Position numbers and translations under genes: made by a program
Source of the DNA: Hellea sp.
Lineage (GTDB): Bacteria > Pseudomonadota > Alphaproteobacteria > Caulobacterales > Maricaulaceae
DNA: 64,000 bases
Assembly: GCA_020629545.1 (NCBI GenBank)
Contig: JAHDDC010000011.1
Coordinates: 1 to 64,000 of the forward strand
Direction of reading: 5' to 3'
The notes under the pieces: model-generated
Seen by the model: only the letters and a program-made list of their open reading frames with translations
What the model was told of the DNA's origin: nothing
Database searches by the model: none
Part shown: positions 1 to 8,469 of the stretch, in pieces
How the letters are laid out: every line of letters begins with the position of its first letter
How positions within the stretch are numbered: position 1 is the first letter of the stretch

Positions 1-858
1 TTAAGAGGCGTCCAGTAATGTTGTCGTGGCCAGTCGCCCAAAATCATTAGCCGCTTGCGGACTCGCGCCCGTAACCAAGCGGCGGTCTTTGTGGCAGGTG
101 GCGTCGGCCTTTTTATTGATGATTTTGACGCCTAACTCAGTGAGCTTTTCTCCGAATTTCCACGGCATGTGACCGGGCATATAGCCAATCATGGGCGTTT
201 GCTTATCCACCGCATCGGGGAAGACTGACATTTCATAGCCGTCATAGATAAACCCGTTATCATCTTTGGCGGCCAGTAAGGCTGCCGGGCCGTGGCAAAT
301 CGCGAGCGTATAGAGATCTTTATCGTGAGCCCAGCGCAGAACTTTTCCCAGATCGTGATTGCCGGGCAGGCCTAACATGGCCCCATGTCCGCCCGGAAGG
401 TAAACCGCCGCATAGGGCGAGTTATCGGTCAAAGATGTTTTCGCAAATTCCGATAGACTGCCGGGATTGTTAAGCGCCTCTTCAAAGTCCGCGAACAGCT
501 TTAACACGGCTGCGTCTTTGGCTGGCATGGCCCACTGCTCAATTTTGGCCGAGCCGCCTGTTGGCGTCACCACGTCGATTTCAAATCCCGCCGCCAAGAG
601 ATGTAACATCGGCAGGCCCATCTCAACCGGGTGATTGCCAGTCGAGAATTTTTTGCCATTGGCCATGGTCATATGACGCTCTTCGGTGCAAACCATAAGC
701 ACGCGGCGTTTCTCGCCTTGGGCTGAGCTCGTATAGGCACCGCCGTCATAATCAGTGGTGTCCGATGTCGCCATTTTAAGCGCCAATTTAGACGGGCTGA
801 ATGCCCCGTCTTCGGTGGCGATTGGCTCTGTGCCAAAGAGTTTACGTAAAATTCCCAT
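1..858 (-). CDS. hchA: HchA/Hsp31-type glyoxalase III / protein deglycase
   Basis: Cytosolic DJ-1/PfpI-superfamily enzyme that, in the HchA family, converts methylglyoxal to lactate without a cofactor and acts as a holding chaperone. The 285-residue length matches E. coli Hsp31 (283). The nucleophile is visible as C188-H189 in AICHGPAAL and the third triad residue is probably D215 in VFPDAVDKQTP. Other family signatures are FSTGNHPVE (71-79), GGHGAMLGLP and YMPGHMPWKFGE. The stop codon sits on the first three bases of the window, so the gene is complete. It lies 5 bp downstream of the nitroreductase and is probably co-transcribed with it, which suggests an electrophile-stress operon controlled by the divergent HxlR regulator. 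Confidence 0.93.
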   Translation of the reverse strand: MGILRKLFGTEPIATEDGAFSPSKLALKMATSDTTDYDGGAYTSSAQGEKRRVLMVCTEERHMTMANGKKFSTGNHPVEMGLPMLHLLAAGFEIDVVTPTGGSAKIEQWAMPAKDAAVLKLFADFEEALNNPGSLSEFAKTSLTDNSPYAAVYLPGGHGAMLGLPGNHDLGKVLRWAHDKDLYTLAICHGPAALLAAKDDNGFIYDGYEMSVFPDAVDKQTPMIGYMPGHMPWKFGEKLTELGVKIINKKADATCHKDRRLVTGASPQAANDFGRLATTTLLDAS

Positions 859-863
859 TTCAC

Positions 864-1505
864 CTACTCCACAAAAGAGACCATGGTCTCAACAGACTTG
901 CGCACTTTTGGCATAGGTAACAGCCAGTCCCCTGTGGGATCACGATAGCCGAGGGGCAGAAGCACAACAGAACGCAAGCCTTTCTCTTTGAGGCTTAAAA
1001 TTTCATCTACCTTGGCCGGGTCAAATCCTTCCATGGGTGTGCAGTCCACGCCCTGGTCTGCAGCGGCAAGCATAGCAAAGCCCAGAGCAATATAGGCCTG
1101 ACGCGCCGCATGGGCGTAATTCACTTCGGCGTCGCGTGGTACATAGCCAGCTTTCAAATTATCGTAATATTGATGGATCAGCGGAATATCACCACGTAGG
1201 TCAAGATTGGCCTGTTTGACCGCATCAATGCGCTCATTGGTATAATTATCCCAGGCCGCAAACACCAACAGATGAGAGCCATCCGTGATAGGCGTCTGGT
1301 CGCTGGCAGCCTTGCAAATATCTGCGCGTACCTCTTTGTTTGTGACGACGATCAGTTCAAAAGGCTGGGTACCGCTGGATGTCGGTGCCATGCGAACGGC
1401 CTCTATGATGGCATCGACTTTATCTTGGGCGACCGGTTTTGCCGGGTCCATTTTCTTTGTCGCATAGCGCCAGTTCAAAAGCTCATTAAATGTCTTCTCG
1501 CTCAT
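864..1505 (-). CDS. NfsB-like FMN-dependent NAD(P)H nitroreductase
   Basis: Flavin oxidoreductase of the nitroreductase family (213 aa), expected to reduce nitro compounds or quinones with NAD(P)H in the cytosol. The N-terminal RYATKKMDP and the PTSSGTQPFELIVV segment (about 41-54) fit the FMN/substrate-binding signatures of NfsB-type enzymes, and the LLPLGYRDP segment near the C terminus is also typical. The gene is divergent from an HxlR regulator, and a perfect 13-bp palindrome lies in the shared 123-bp interval. Physiological substrate is unknown; a role in quinone or electrophile detoxification is inferred from the hchA neighbour. Confidence 0.88.
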   Translation of the reverse strand: MSEKTFNELLNWRYATKKMDPAKPVAQDKVDAIIEAVRMAPTSSGTQPFELIVVTNKEVRADICKAASDQTPITDGSHLLVFAAWDNYTNERIDAVKQANLDLRGDIPLIHQYYDNLKAGYVPRDAEVNYAHAARQAYIALGFAMLAAADQGVDCTPMEGFDPAKVDEILSLKEKGLRSVVLLPLGYRDPTGDWLLPMPKVRKSVETMVSFVE

Positions 1506-1532
1506 AATTTCGTCCTATTGTCGATCCGTTAG

Positions 1533-1545
1533 ATATACGGTATAT
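1533..1545. promoter_or_regulatory. Perfect palindrome, candidate HxlR operator
   Basis: ATATACGGTATAT is a perfect odd-centred inverted repeat (6-bp arms around one G). It starts 28 bp upstream of the nitroreductase start and lies about 84 bp upstream of the HxlR gene. HxlR/DUF24 regulators commonly bind such short AT-rich palindromes between themselves and a divergent target. The position is consistent with repression of the nitroreductase-hchA promoter. No binding evidence exists beyond position and symmetry. Confidence 0.5.
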
Positions 1546-1628
1546 ATTTGTGACTGGCGATATATTAGGAACTGATCAGGGATGCAAGAAGGCACATTTT
1601 TTAGCCCGGGTTACAAAAAGGGAACCGC

Positions 1629-2000
1629 ATGACAAATTCAGAAAAATGCCCTGATTGCGGGCGCATCAACGAAGTCCTAACCCGCGTCGGCGATCGGTGG
1701 AGCGTGCTTGTGATTATTTCACTTTCCGAATACGAAACACTCCGGTTTAATGAGCTCAAGCGAAATCTGGGCATTTCACAGCGCATGCTCAGCCTAACTT
1801 TGAAAAAGCTCGAGCGAGACGGACTGGTCAACCGAACATACCATCCGACTATCCCGCCTAAGGTCGAATATAGCCTGACAGAAATGGGGGAGTCTTTTCG
1901 GGAACCCGTGAACGCGCTAGGCATGTGGGCGCTGAATAATCTCTCCGAAATCGACAAGGCCCGCGCCGATTATGATCGGCAAAATGGGAAGGCGGCTTAA
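1629..2000 (+). CDS. HxlR (DUF24) family transcriptional regulator
   Basis: Winged-helix regulator of 123 residues. The HxlR core runs from about residue 13 (VLTRVGDRWSVLVI) through RFNELKRNLGISQRMLS (recognition region) to the wing around VEYSLTEMG. The N terminus carries CPDC (C7 and C10). In related regulators such as YodB and HypR of Bacillus, an N-terminal Cys is the redox sensor, so thiol-based sensing is plausible here. The start is chosen because AAAAAGGGA lies just upstream. It is divergent from a nitroreductase, the same arrangement as HypR with its nitroreductase target. Confidence 0.9.
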   Translation: MTNSEKCPDCGRINEVLTRVGDRWSVLVIISLSEYETLRFNELKRNLGISQRMLSLTLKKLERDGLVNRTYHPTIPPKVEYSLTEMGESFREPVNALGMWALNNLSEIDKARADYDRQNGKAA

Positions 2001-2245
2001 GGGGTTTTGGATTGTCTAAATAATCACCAATATTTTCGTCGGTGATATTCTCGGAGCGGACGGTTCGCAAGCGTCTGATTTGGGCGATTTTAAGATACTG
2101 GCAGACTCCTACTTTGGCGGGCATTGGAGACATTACTGGGAGTCCAATATATCCAAATCAAAACGTTGTGGGACATAGACTAAGTTTTTAATAATTTTGG
2201 AGTACCCTTCCTTAGCATTTAGTTGTACGAATTGAATAGAGACAC

Positions 2246-2773
2246 ATGAAGACTAAAAAAACATTTGTTATAGGTGGCTTGTTCCTGATTGCTTTAGGGC
2301 TGCTCTTTACCGCGCTGAACACCTATCTTTTGCTAAGTAAGATCACTTCAAATGATGCAAGCGTCTACCCCCTCCTTTTTCGTTCCGTAGTCCTTCCAGT
2401 GGCATTTGGCGTGCTACTCTGGAAGCGGCTAAGATTTATTGGTAGAGGCCCGCTATTGACCGCATTCTGTATTGCGGGATGTCTTGCTACGAACCACATG
2501 GTAATGATCTTTCAGCCCCCATTGTCAGAAATATTACCTAGCCTAAACCCTGTCGATTCTCTCACGGCTGAAGTTGCCATCTGGTCGAAATCGGGTGTTC
2601 AAAACGAGTTTCATTTCACAACGTTAATTAAGCTAAAAATGGTAATCTTCACAGTAACCAATCAAATCTTGGGAAGTTGGACATTATTTGCGGCGCTTTT
2701 CTTTGGGACTTTGGATCCACGATCCCCCAGAGGGAGTAGCTCTATTGGCCCCCTATCGAAACTCATGGCTTAA
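2246..2773 (+). CDS. Hypothetical multi-pass membrane protein
   Basis: I do not recognise this 175-residue protein. It has about four hydrophobic segments: residues 8-30, 43-59, 67-85 and a C-terminal one around 130-154, with short charged loops (KRLRFIGRG after the second). There is no signal-peptidase site or known motif. It stands alone, with 245 bp upstream and 210 bp downstream that show no gene, and its DNA looks more AT-rich than the neighbours. It could be recently acquired, or a fast-evolving inner-membrane protein. Confidence 0.55.
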   Translation: MKTKKTFVIGGLFLIALGLLFTALNTYLLLSKITSNDASVYPLLFRSVVLPVAFGVLLWKRLRFIGRGPLLTAFCIAGCLATNHMVMIFQPPLSEILPSLNPVDSLTAEVAIWSKSGVQNEFHFTTLIKLKMVIFTVTNQILGSWTLFAALFFGTLDPRSPRGSSSIGPLSKLMA

Positions 2774-2983
2774 TGCCGAAGAAATAACACAGAAGCCTGG
2801 CGCCCTAAGACGGCAAACTCTGACTCACAAGCATCTAATGTTGGGCGATTGTCCTCGGTGGCCGAATAAAATCGATTTAGGAGCGATTTAAAGCAGTGCC
2901 TTACGTCCCCTCTGCCCCAAAGCAAGCATTGGTATTCATCCGCCGCCACGCATAGAGAGCATTAAGACTAAACCTGAACGCCT

Positions 2984-4651
2984 CTAAAAATAACTATCCG
3001 AAATGTCGTATAAATCAGCCATGACGGACTCTGTCGTGGGCCAGCGACCAGCGCCTTTGCCGCGAATTTTATAGACGTCACCATCATCAAAATGAAAGAC
3101 AGCGTGGGCTTCTTCGGCATTGGCCTGCGCGATGAAATCAGACTTTGGCAAATCATGAAGCTCGAGCGCCGCGTTTATGTCGCTGCCATTTTTAGATACT
3201 TTGGATATGCGCTTAATCGCACCGGCAATCTGCGCGGGCGGCGCAAAGTTTTCGATCGTATCCCGCGGAATATCATCGAGTGTGATTTCCTTGCCAAATC
3301 CGAGAAGGGAAACCAGCCTGATCTTGGCGCCGGCATCAGCGCCGCCCACATCTGAACTTGGGTCGGCTTCGGCATAACCTTTATCCTGCGCAATTTTGAG
3401 CGCCTCGTCATAGCTTTTGCCGCCGCAGATTTCGCCGAGCATAAAATTGGTCGTTCCGTTCAGCAAGGCCTCGACAGACGTGATGCGTCCCGCTTCGCGG
3501 ATACACATTTCAAGAACAGGCATGCCGCCGCCGGCCGCACTTGAGAACTGCAATATCCGGTCATGACTTTTGGCGTGGTTCAGAAGTGCCTGCCCCCCGG
3601 CCGCAATAGCCTGCTTATTCGCGGACACGACATGGACGCCCCGCGCAAGCATGTCTTTCGTATATTCAAGAGGCGGTTCAATCGGACCGGACACATCGAC
3701 GAAGATATCAGGCTTAGCATCGATCAAATCCTGATAGTCTGTTGTGAGTTCGCTGTCTTTATAACCCTGGTCCAGATATTTTTGCTTATCCCGAACCATG
3801 ATCTTGGCCATTTCAAAACGCTCGGGCAGGGCTTTGACCCGGCGGTAAACGCCGCCGCCAACACTGCCGCAACCCATCATCGCGACCCGGAGTTTTTTGG
3901 GCTGAGGCGAGGCGCCGACTGGGCCGGTTTGGCTGCCAATACGGGTATAGCGGGAAATACCGGGCATACCGATATCAAACTCCAACTGAGTGCTTTCTGC
4001 AAATTCCAAAGCCTTAGGTGAGATTAAAACCTCAGCCTTTTCACGCGCATCCGCCCAGGAAATATTTTCATATCGACCAATGCTAGCCGAGCTCGTATGG
4101 GGATCAGCCTCGTAAACCCCGTCCACATCTTTGAGAAGTAGAGCCGGAACGCCGAGCTTTTGCGCTACATAGAGCGCCGTGTAATCCGCGCCGCCATGGC
4201 CCAGCAGAGACGGACGGTCATTTTCACCTATCGCAACATAGCCCGGCATAACGACGATATCGTGGTTTTTAAGGTCTTCCGTCAGCTGCTCAACATTGAG
4301 GTCAACCAGCTCAGCTTCGGTATTAGGACCTTTGGCTTTGAGGCCCAAATCACGCGCCTGACGCACAAAAGCGGGCGCGCCGACGCGTTCAAGCGCGAGA
4401 GCCAAAAGCGCGGCAGATTTTCGCTCGCCGAGCTGTATCAGTTCCGGCAGATTTTTGGCAACGCCATCAGGACCAATCCGGCGCGCCTCCGCAAGGAGGA
4501 CGTCAGTCTGATCACCTTGAGCAGATGTTACGGCAACAACATTTTTGCCTTGGCGGTAATGTCGGTAAATTTCTGAGGCCGCATTGGTATAATCATCCAG
4601 AGTGCGCAGGACGGAATGTCCAAAATTTAAAACGATTATAGGAACGGGCAT
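2984..4651 (-). CDS. hom: Homoserine dehydrogenase with N-terminal aspartokinase-like domain, no ACT
   Basis: Residues 255-555 form a homoserine dehydrogenase: Rossmann start VAMMGCGSVGGG (257-267), ANK (344-346), NGTTN (398-402) and GYAEADPSSDV with K443 further on. It should reduce aspartate semialdehyde to homoserine for threonine and methionine synthesis. Residues 1-235 resemble an aspartokinase fold: SAQGDQTD (43-50), LGERKSA (74-80), GHGGAD (151-156) and KDVDGVYEADP (174-184). The kinase lysine motif (usually KFGGTS) reads NFGHS, so the conserved Lys is Asn9, and the usual GRGGSD has His for Arg. No ACT domain is present, unlike the roughly 820-residue ThrA/MetL. The kinase half may be inactive and structural or regulatory. 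Divergent from the UbiH-like gene. Confidence 0.85.
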   Translation of the reverse strand: MPVPIIVLNFGHSVLRTLDDYTNAASEIYRHYRQGKNVVAVTSAQGDQTDVLLAEARRIGPDGVAKNLPELIQLGERKSAALLALALERVGAPAFVRQARDLGLKAKGPNTEAELVDLNVEQLTEDLKNHDIVVMPGYVAIGENDRPSLLGHGGADYTALYVAQKLGVPALLLKDVDGVYEADPHTSSASIGRYENISWADAREKAEVLISPKALEFAESTQLEFDIGMPGISRYTRIGSQTGPVGASPQPKKLRVAMMGCGSVGGGVYRRVKALPERFEMAKIMVRDKQKYLDQGYKDSELTTDYQDLIDAKPDIFVDVSGPIEPPLEYTKDMLARGVHVVSANKQAIAAGGQALLNHAKSHDRILQFSSAAGGGMPVLEMCIREAGRITSVEALLNGTTNFMLGEICGGKSYDEALKIAQDKGYAEADPSSDVGGADAGAKIRLVSLLGFGKEITLDDIPRDTIENFAPPAQIAGAIKRISKVSKNGSDINAALELHDLPKSDFIAQANAEEAHAVFHFDDGDVYKIRGKGAGRWPTTESVMADLYDISDSYF

Positions 4652-4830
4652 AGTGCCTCTCTTAGCTAGGTTTTATTAAGCGCCCGCAAGCGAAGGAGCA
4701 AATCAGCGCAAAGTATTATTAGGCGCGAGTCACTAGGTGTTCGCGGCCCAAGAGTCAACGCCGGGTTTAACATCAAGTGATGTCAAAGAGTCCTATGGCT
4801 CTCATCCCTGATCGCGCATAAGATGAAATC

Positions 4831-6039
4831 ATGAAAACCGATTGCGATTTGATTATTATTGGTGCCGGCTTGGTTGGTATGACGGCGGCATTGGCCTGTG
4901 CTCATAAAGGTGCGTCAGTCATTCTCCTCGATGGGCAGAACCCCGAGGACCATATGGACGTCGACTTTGATGGCCGCGCCTCCGCTATCGCGGCCAGCTC
5001 GTTTCAAATGTATCGTCACCTCGGGATTGATAAACGCTTGGACGGTCATGTTCAGCCGATTACGGATATTTTGATTACGGACGGCGAGGTTGGACGCTAT
5101 ATCTCTCCGCTAAGCCTGCATTTTGACAGCCGTGACGCTGGGGATCAGCCCATGGGGTATATGGTCGAAAACCGGCGTTTACGCGGCGCCCTATACAATG
5201 CTGTTACGGCTTCCGACAAAATCAAAATCATGGCCCCTATTGCGGTGACAGGTTTTGAAGAGATGCCTGCGGCCATGCATGTCCATGTGGGGGATGAAAT
5301 CCTAAAAGCATCCGTTCTAATTGCCGCTGATGGCAAAAATTCATTTTGCCGAAAATCCGCCGGTATTGCGACGACGCGCACACCCTATAAACAAAAAGCC
5401 ATCGTTACGACCGTCGTCCATGAAAAGCCCCATAACGGCACAGCCCATGAGCTTTTTCTGCCGGGCGGACCGTTTGCGATTTTACCCCTGACGGAACACC
5501 GTTCATCTATCGTTTGGACGGACACACCGGGCGCGGTTGATGCCGCCATGGCCTTGCCGGAGCATTTATTTGCCGCCGAACTCGCGCGGCGTTTTGGCGA
5601 TATGTATGGATTGGTGGGTCCTTGCGCTCCGCGCTGGTCCTATCCCCTCGCCTTGCAAATGGCCGAGACCTATACGAAGGGCCGGTTGGCTCTGATCGGT
5701 GATGCCGCCCATGCTATTCACCCCATTGCAGGACAAGGCCTGAATATGGGACTCCGCGACGCGGCCGCTCTCGCCGATGTCGTCGAGGAAGCCCGAGGTC
5801 ATGGGCTAGATCTTGGACTTCAGCTCACGGACATGGAAGTCTGGCGGAATTTTGACAATCAAGTCCTCGCCGCCTCGACGGATATTTTCAACCGCTTGTT
5901 CTCAAATAATATAGCGCCGATCAAACATCTCAGACGGCTCGGCCTCGGCCTCATGGACAAAGTTCAACCGGCCCAGAGTTTTTTCATCAATGAAGCCGCC
6001 GGCCTCCACGGTGATCTCCCAAGTCTTTTGCGAGGTTAA
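4831..6039 (+). CDS. UbiH/UbiF/COQ6-family FAD-dependent hydroxylase
   Basis: 402-residue flavin monooxygenase. It has an N-terminal dinucleotide fold LIIIGAGLVGMTAAL (about 8-22), a DG motif region ADGKNSFCRKSAGI, and the second FAD motif LIGDAAHAIHPIAGQGLNMG (about 288-307), which is diagnostic for the ubiquinone ring hydroxylases. The expected role is an O2-dependent hydroxylation of the ubiquinone precursor at the inner membrane. I cannot tell which ring carbon, since alphaproteobacterial paralogues (UbiH, UbiL, UbiM) need phylogeny. Two small membrane-protein genes follow closely on the same strand. Confidence 0.87.
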   Translation: MKTDCDLIIIGAGLVGMTAALACAHKGASVILLDGQNPEDHMDVDFDGRASAIAASSFQMYRHLGIDKRLDGHVQPITDILITDGEVGRYISPLSLHFDSRDAGDQPMGYMVENRRLRGALYNAVTASDKIKIMAPIAVTGFEEMPAAMHVHVGDEILKASVLIAADGKNSFCRKSAGIATTRTPYKQKAIVTTVVHEKPHNGTAHELFLPGGPFAILPLTEHRSSIVWTDTPGAVDAAMALPEHLFAAELARRFGDMYGLVGPCAPRWSYPLALQMAETYTKGRLALIGDAAHAIHPIAGQGLNMGLRDAAALADVVEEARGHGLDLGLQLTDMEVWRNFDNQVLAASTDIFNRLFSNNIAPIKHLRRLGLGLMDKVQPAQSFFINEAAGLHGDLPSLLRG

Positions 6040-6111
6040 CAGGCAAGACAGGTCTTGTATTCCCCAGAATTTTCTATCACAGTTCACACAAATTCGATGG
6101 GGGAATTAAAC

Positions 6112-6651
6112 ATGTCTATTATGAACGCTTTGTTTGGGCCAGATCAGGTTACGGATCAAAAAACCTTTTGGACCGGTGTTGGTATTTTATTAGGTCTTGG
6201 CGCTGTCATCACATATTTGCCCCTGTTATTTATGGGCGAAGGCGGCGGTATTTCCAGTATGATGACAGGCGGGGCCTTGGGCATGCTTTTATACCTTCTG
6301 ATTTATCCATGGTTTTGTCTGATCGGTGGCCGGTTGCGAGATGCGGGACATTCCCCTTGGTATTACCTATTAGGATTTTTCGGCTATACAATAATATCAG
6401 GCGTGTTGGGATTGATGCTGATGGCACCAGAAATGGCCGGAGTGATGGAAGGCATGCTGGAAAACATGCCCGACCCGGAAGCTGAGCCTAGCGCGGCTAT
6501 GGATCAAATGATGGACATGCAGGCCGAAATGATGCGGAAATCAATCCCAAAACAAATTATTGCAGGTCTCATTGCCTCCATTCTGGTGGCCATTCCCTAT
6601 GGACTTTTAAAGCCCAAAACTGAGGGCAATCGCTATAATTCCATAACATAA
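6112..6651 (+). CDS. DUF805-like membrane protein
   Basis: Inner-membrane protein of 179 residues with four hydrophobic segments. The GGRLRDAGHSPWYYLLGFFG stretch after the second segment matches the hallmark RLhDxGrSgWw motif of DUF805 (YhaH-like) proteins. An unusual Met/Glu-rich loop (MAPEMAGVMEGMLENMPDPE, then MDQMMDMQAEMM) separates segments three and four. The ATG at 6112 is chosen because GGGGGA lies 8 bp before it; an upstream TTG gives an unconvincing extension. Function unknown. It sits between the UbiH-like gene and nnrU-like gene, 9 bp from the latter. Confidence 0.75.
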   Translation: MSIMNALFGPDQVTDQKTFWTGVGILLGLGAVITYLPLLFMGEGGGISSMMTGGALGMLLYLLIYPWFCLIGGRLRDAGHSPWYYLLGFFGYTIISGVLGLMLMAPEMAGVMEGMLENMPDPEAEPSAAMDQMMDMQAEMMRKSIPKQIIAGLIASILVAIPYGLLKPKTEGNRYNSIT

Positions 6652-6660
6652 GGGCGACCT

Positions 6661-7227
6661 GTGACTATTTTTACGCTCGGACTAATCCTGTTTTTCCTAC
6701 CGCATTTTTATTCAGCGCTACGCAGTCGCGCCGAGTCCAAAGATATCCGCAAAAAAATTGGATATGGGAAATATATGGGCGCCTATTCCCTGATTACGGG
6801 TCTAGGACTGGCGCTCTTAATCTGGGGCTATATCAAAGCTCCATCGGGCGCTCTTATATTTGAAGGCCCTCATGACCTGCACCATATGTCATGGATATTG
6901 ATGCTTCCAGCCTTTGTCCTGTTAATAGCCGCCTATACCCCGGCGGGATATATCAAGAATACGGTCCAGCACCCGATGATGCTCGCTATATTGATCTGGT
7001 CCGCAGTTCATTTGGCCATGGGAGGAGATAGTAAAAAGGTTCTCCTATTCGGGCTGTTCACGGCCTATAGCCTTGTCTCGTTATTCTGTGCCTATCGGCG
7101 CGGTCGATCAGATTTTAAATCACCGCGCGTCATCGGAGATGTTATCGCCGTTATCGCCGGCTTCGCGCTAACAGGCCTGATGTTACATGGCGGCCACCAA
7201 ATGCTAATCGGCGCGCCGCCCATGTAA
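6661..7227 (+). CDS. NnrU-family membrane protein
   Basis: 188-residue integral membrane protein resembling NnrU. It has about five to six membrane segments, a HDLHH cluster after the second segment, and the NTVQHPMMLAILIWSAVHL segment typical of the NnrU/MAPEG-like fold that also occurs in isoprenylcysteine methyltransferase-like proteins. Family members were named from denitrification loci but are widespread in aerobic alphaproteobacteria. The start codon is GTG, with AGGGCG six bases upstream. It ends one base before the convergent SDR-ABM gene. Function unknown here. Confidence 0.78.
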   Translation: MTIFTLGLILFFLPHFYSALRSRAESKDIRKKIGYGKYMGAYSLITGLGLALLIWGYIKAPSGALIFEGPHDLHHMSWILMLPAFVLLIAAYTPAGYIKNTVQHPMMLAILIWSAVHLAMGGDSKKVLLFGLFTAYSLVSLFCAYRRGRSDFKSPRVIGDVIAVIAGFALTGLMLHGGHQMLIGAPPM

Positions 7228-7228
7228 A

Positions 7229-8434
7229 TCAATTCGCCTTCGACACTGTGTAAAAACGTTCGATATTGGCAGAGGCTTTGACCCATTCCGTGCCTTGCAT
7301 ACGGGCTTTGTGGTCGCGAAAAGCCTGTTCGGATTTGAATACTTCAAAGACATGAAATTTGTTCTTGTCTGACAGATCCTGGAAAACATCAAAGCGCAGA
7401 CAGCCCTCTTCGGCCAGGGTCGCCGACTTATGGCCGGGCAGTTCCCGGCGGACGGCTTCCAGGTCCTGATCGGGGACGATAATATGACCCGCGAGCAGGA
7501 AAGCGTCGGGGCCAAATTTTCCTAAACGGTATATTTGTGCGAGCCCGTCGCGATAGGTCGGATAGCGAGGTGTCCAGCCAAGTTCGGTTTTAGCGCGGGT
7601 AATATCGATCCGTTTTGTCTCGGTATAAAAACTGCGGGCCATATCCGAAATGTCGGCGGTTTCCCAATCTGCCTCCGAGGCTCGCGGCGCCCCAATGAGA
7701 TCAGCCGCAAAATGCAAAACATCTTGCGGAGGGGCAGGATTTCCGTCGGCTATATTATAAACCTGACACGGATTCGGACAGGCCATTGAGGCCAGTATAG
7801 CCCCCGCAATGTCTTCTGCATGAATGCGATTCACGACATGGCCCGGCTTGATTACAGCACGGGGATTGCCATGAGTTAGGCGGTAAAACGCATTCCGCGC
7901 CTGACCAAATATTTTTGGTCCGTAAATCCCAGCGAGACGAAAAATATGAGCGGGCAAACCGCTTTCACACCAAGCCAGCTCGGCCTTAACGCGATTACGG
8001 CCCCTTTGAGTTTTGGGATATAAAAGTTCATCTTCAAACGTCCAATGACCAGCCCGATCGCCATAAACCGACGTCGCCGACAAATAGCCTGCCCATTGAC
8101 AATTCGGGGCTAATCTCGCCAGATCAGGCATAGCGGTCAAAATCGGGTCCTGCCCCTCATCTGATGGCGGAACCGATGACAAGATCATCTCCGCCATGTT
8201 GATATAGCGCAGAAGCTCATCGGATGGCGGACCGGATAATGGCAGAATGACCGCCCCCGTAAGTTTTGACAAACGATCGGCTTTCTCTTGACTGCGGACT
8301 GTTCCCACCACTTGATAGCCCTGCTCCTGCAGGCGCGGAAGCAAAGCTTTGGCCGAATAGCCAAACCCAAATAGAACCGCAATCTTGGTCGTCTTTGGGC
8401 TGCTTTCTGTCTGACTTTTAACGTGAACTGCCAT
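7229..8434 (-). CDS. NAD(P)-dependent epimerase/SDR fused to ABM (YgiN-like) monooxygenase domain
   Basis: 401 residues. The N-terminal two thirds is an extended SDR: IAVLFGFGYSAKALLPRL is a Rossmann start and SATSVYGDRAG contains the Tyr region, without an obvious canonical YxxxK. The C-terminal 90 residues start near FLLAGHIIVPDQ and contain CLRFDVFQDLSDKNKFHVFE, which fits the antibiotic-biosynthesis-monooxygenase (ABM/YgiN) ferredoxin-like fold. Such a fusion is uncommon. The ATG at 8434 is chosen because it directly precedes the domain; the open frame extends 46 codons upstream, but that overlaps the divergent gene's signal-peptide codons. Substrate unknown. Confidence 0.7.
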   Translation of the reverse strand: MAVHVKSQTESSPKTTKIAVLFGFGYSAKALLPRLQEQGYQVVGTVRSQEKADRLSKLTGAVILPLSGPPSDELLRYINMAEMILSSVPPSDEGQDPILTAMPDLARLAPNCQWAGYLSATSVYGDRAGHWTFEDELLYPKTQRGRNRVKAELAWCESGLPAHIFRLAGIYGPKIFGQARNAFYRLTHGNPRAVIKPGHVVNRIHAEDIAGAILASMACPNPCQVYNIADGNPAPPQDVLHFAADLIGAPRASEADWETADISDMARSFYTETKRIDITRAKTELGWTPRYPTYRDGLAQIYRLGKFGPDAFLLAGHIIVPDQDLEAVRRELPGHKSATLAEEGCLRFDVFQDLSDKNKFHVFEVFKSEQAFRDHKARMQGTEWVKASANIERFYTVSKAN

Positions 8435-8469
8435 TGCCCTGCGGAAATCCCCCCTATAAAAGTCGGCCC

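Noticed and set aside
6055-6651. TTG start for the DUF805 protein 57 bp upstream
   Set aside because: The extra residues are not hydrophobic or conserved-looking, and the ATG at 6112 has a strong Shine-Dalgarno sequence.
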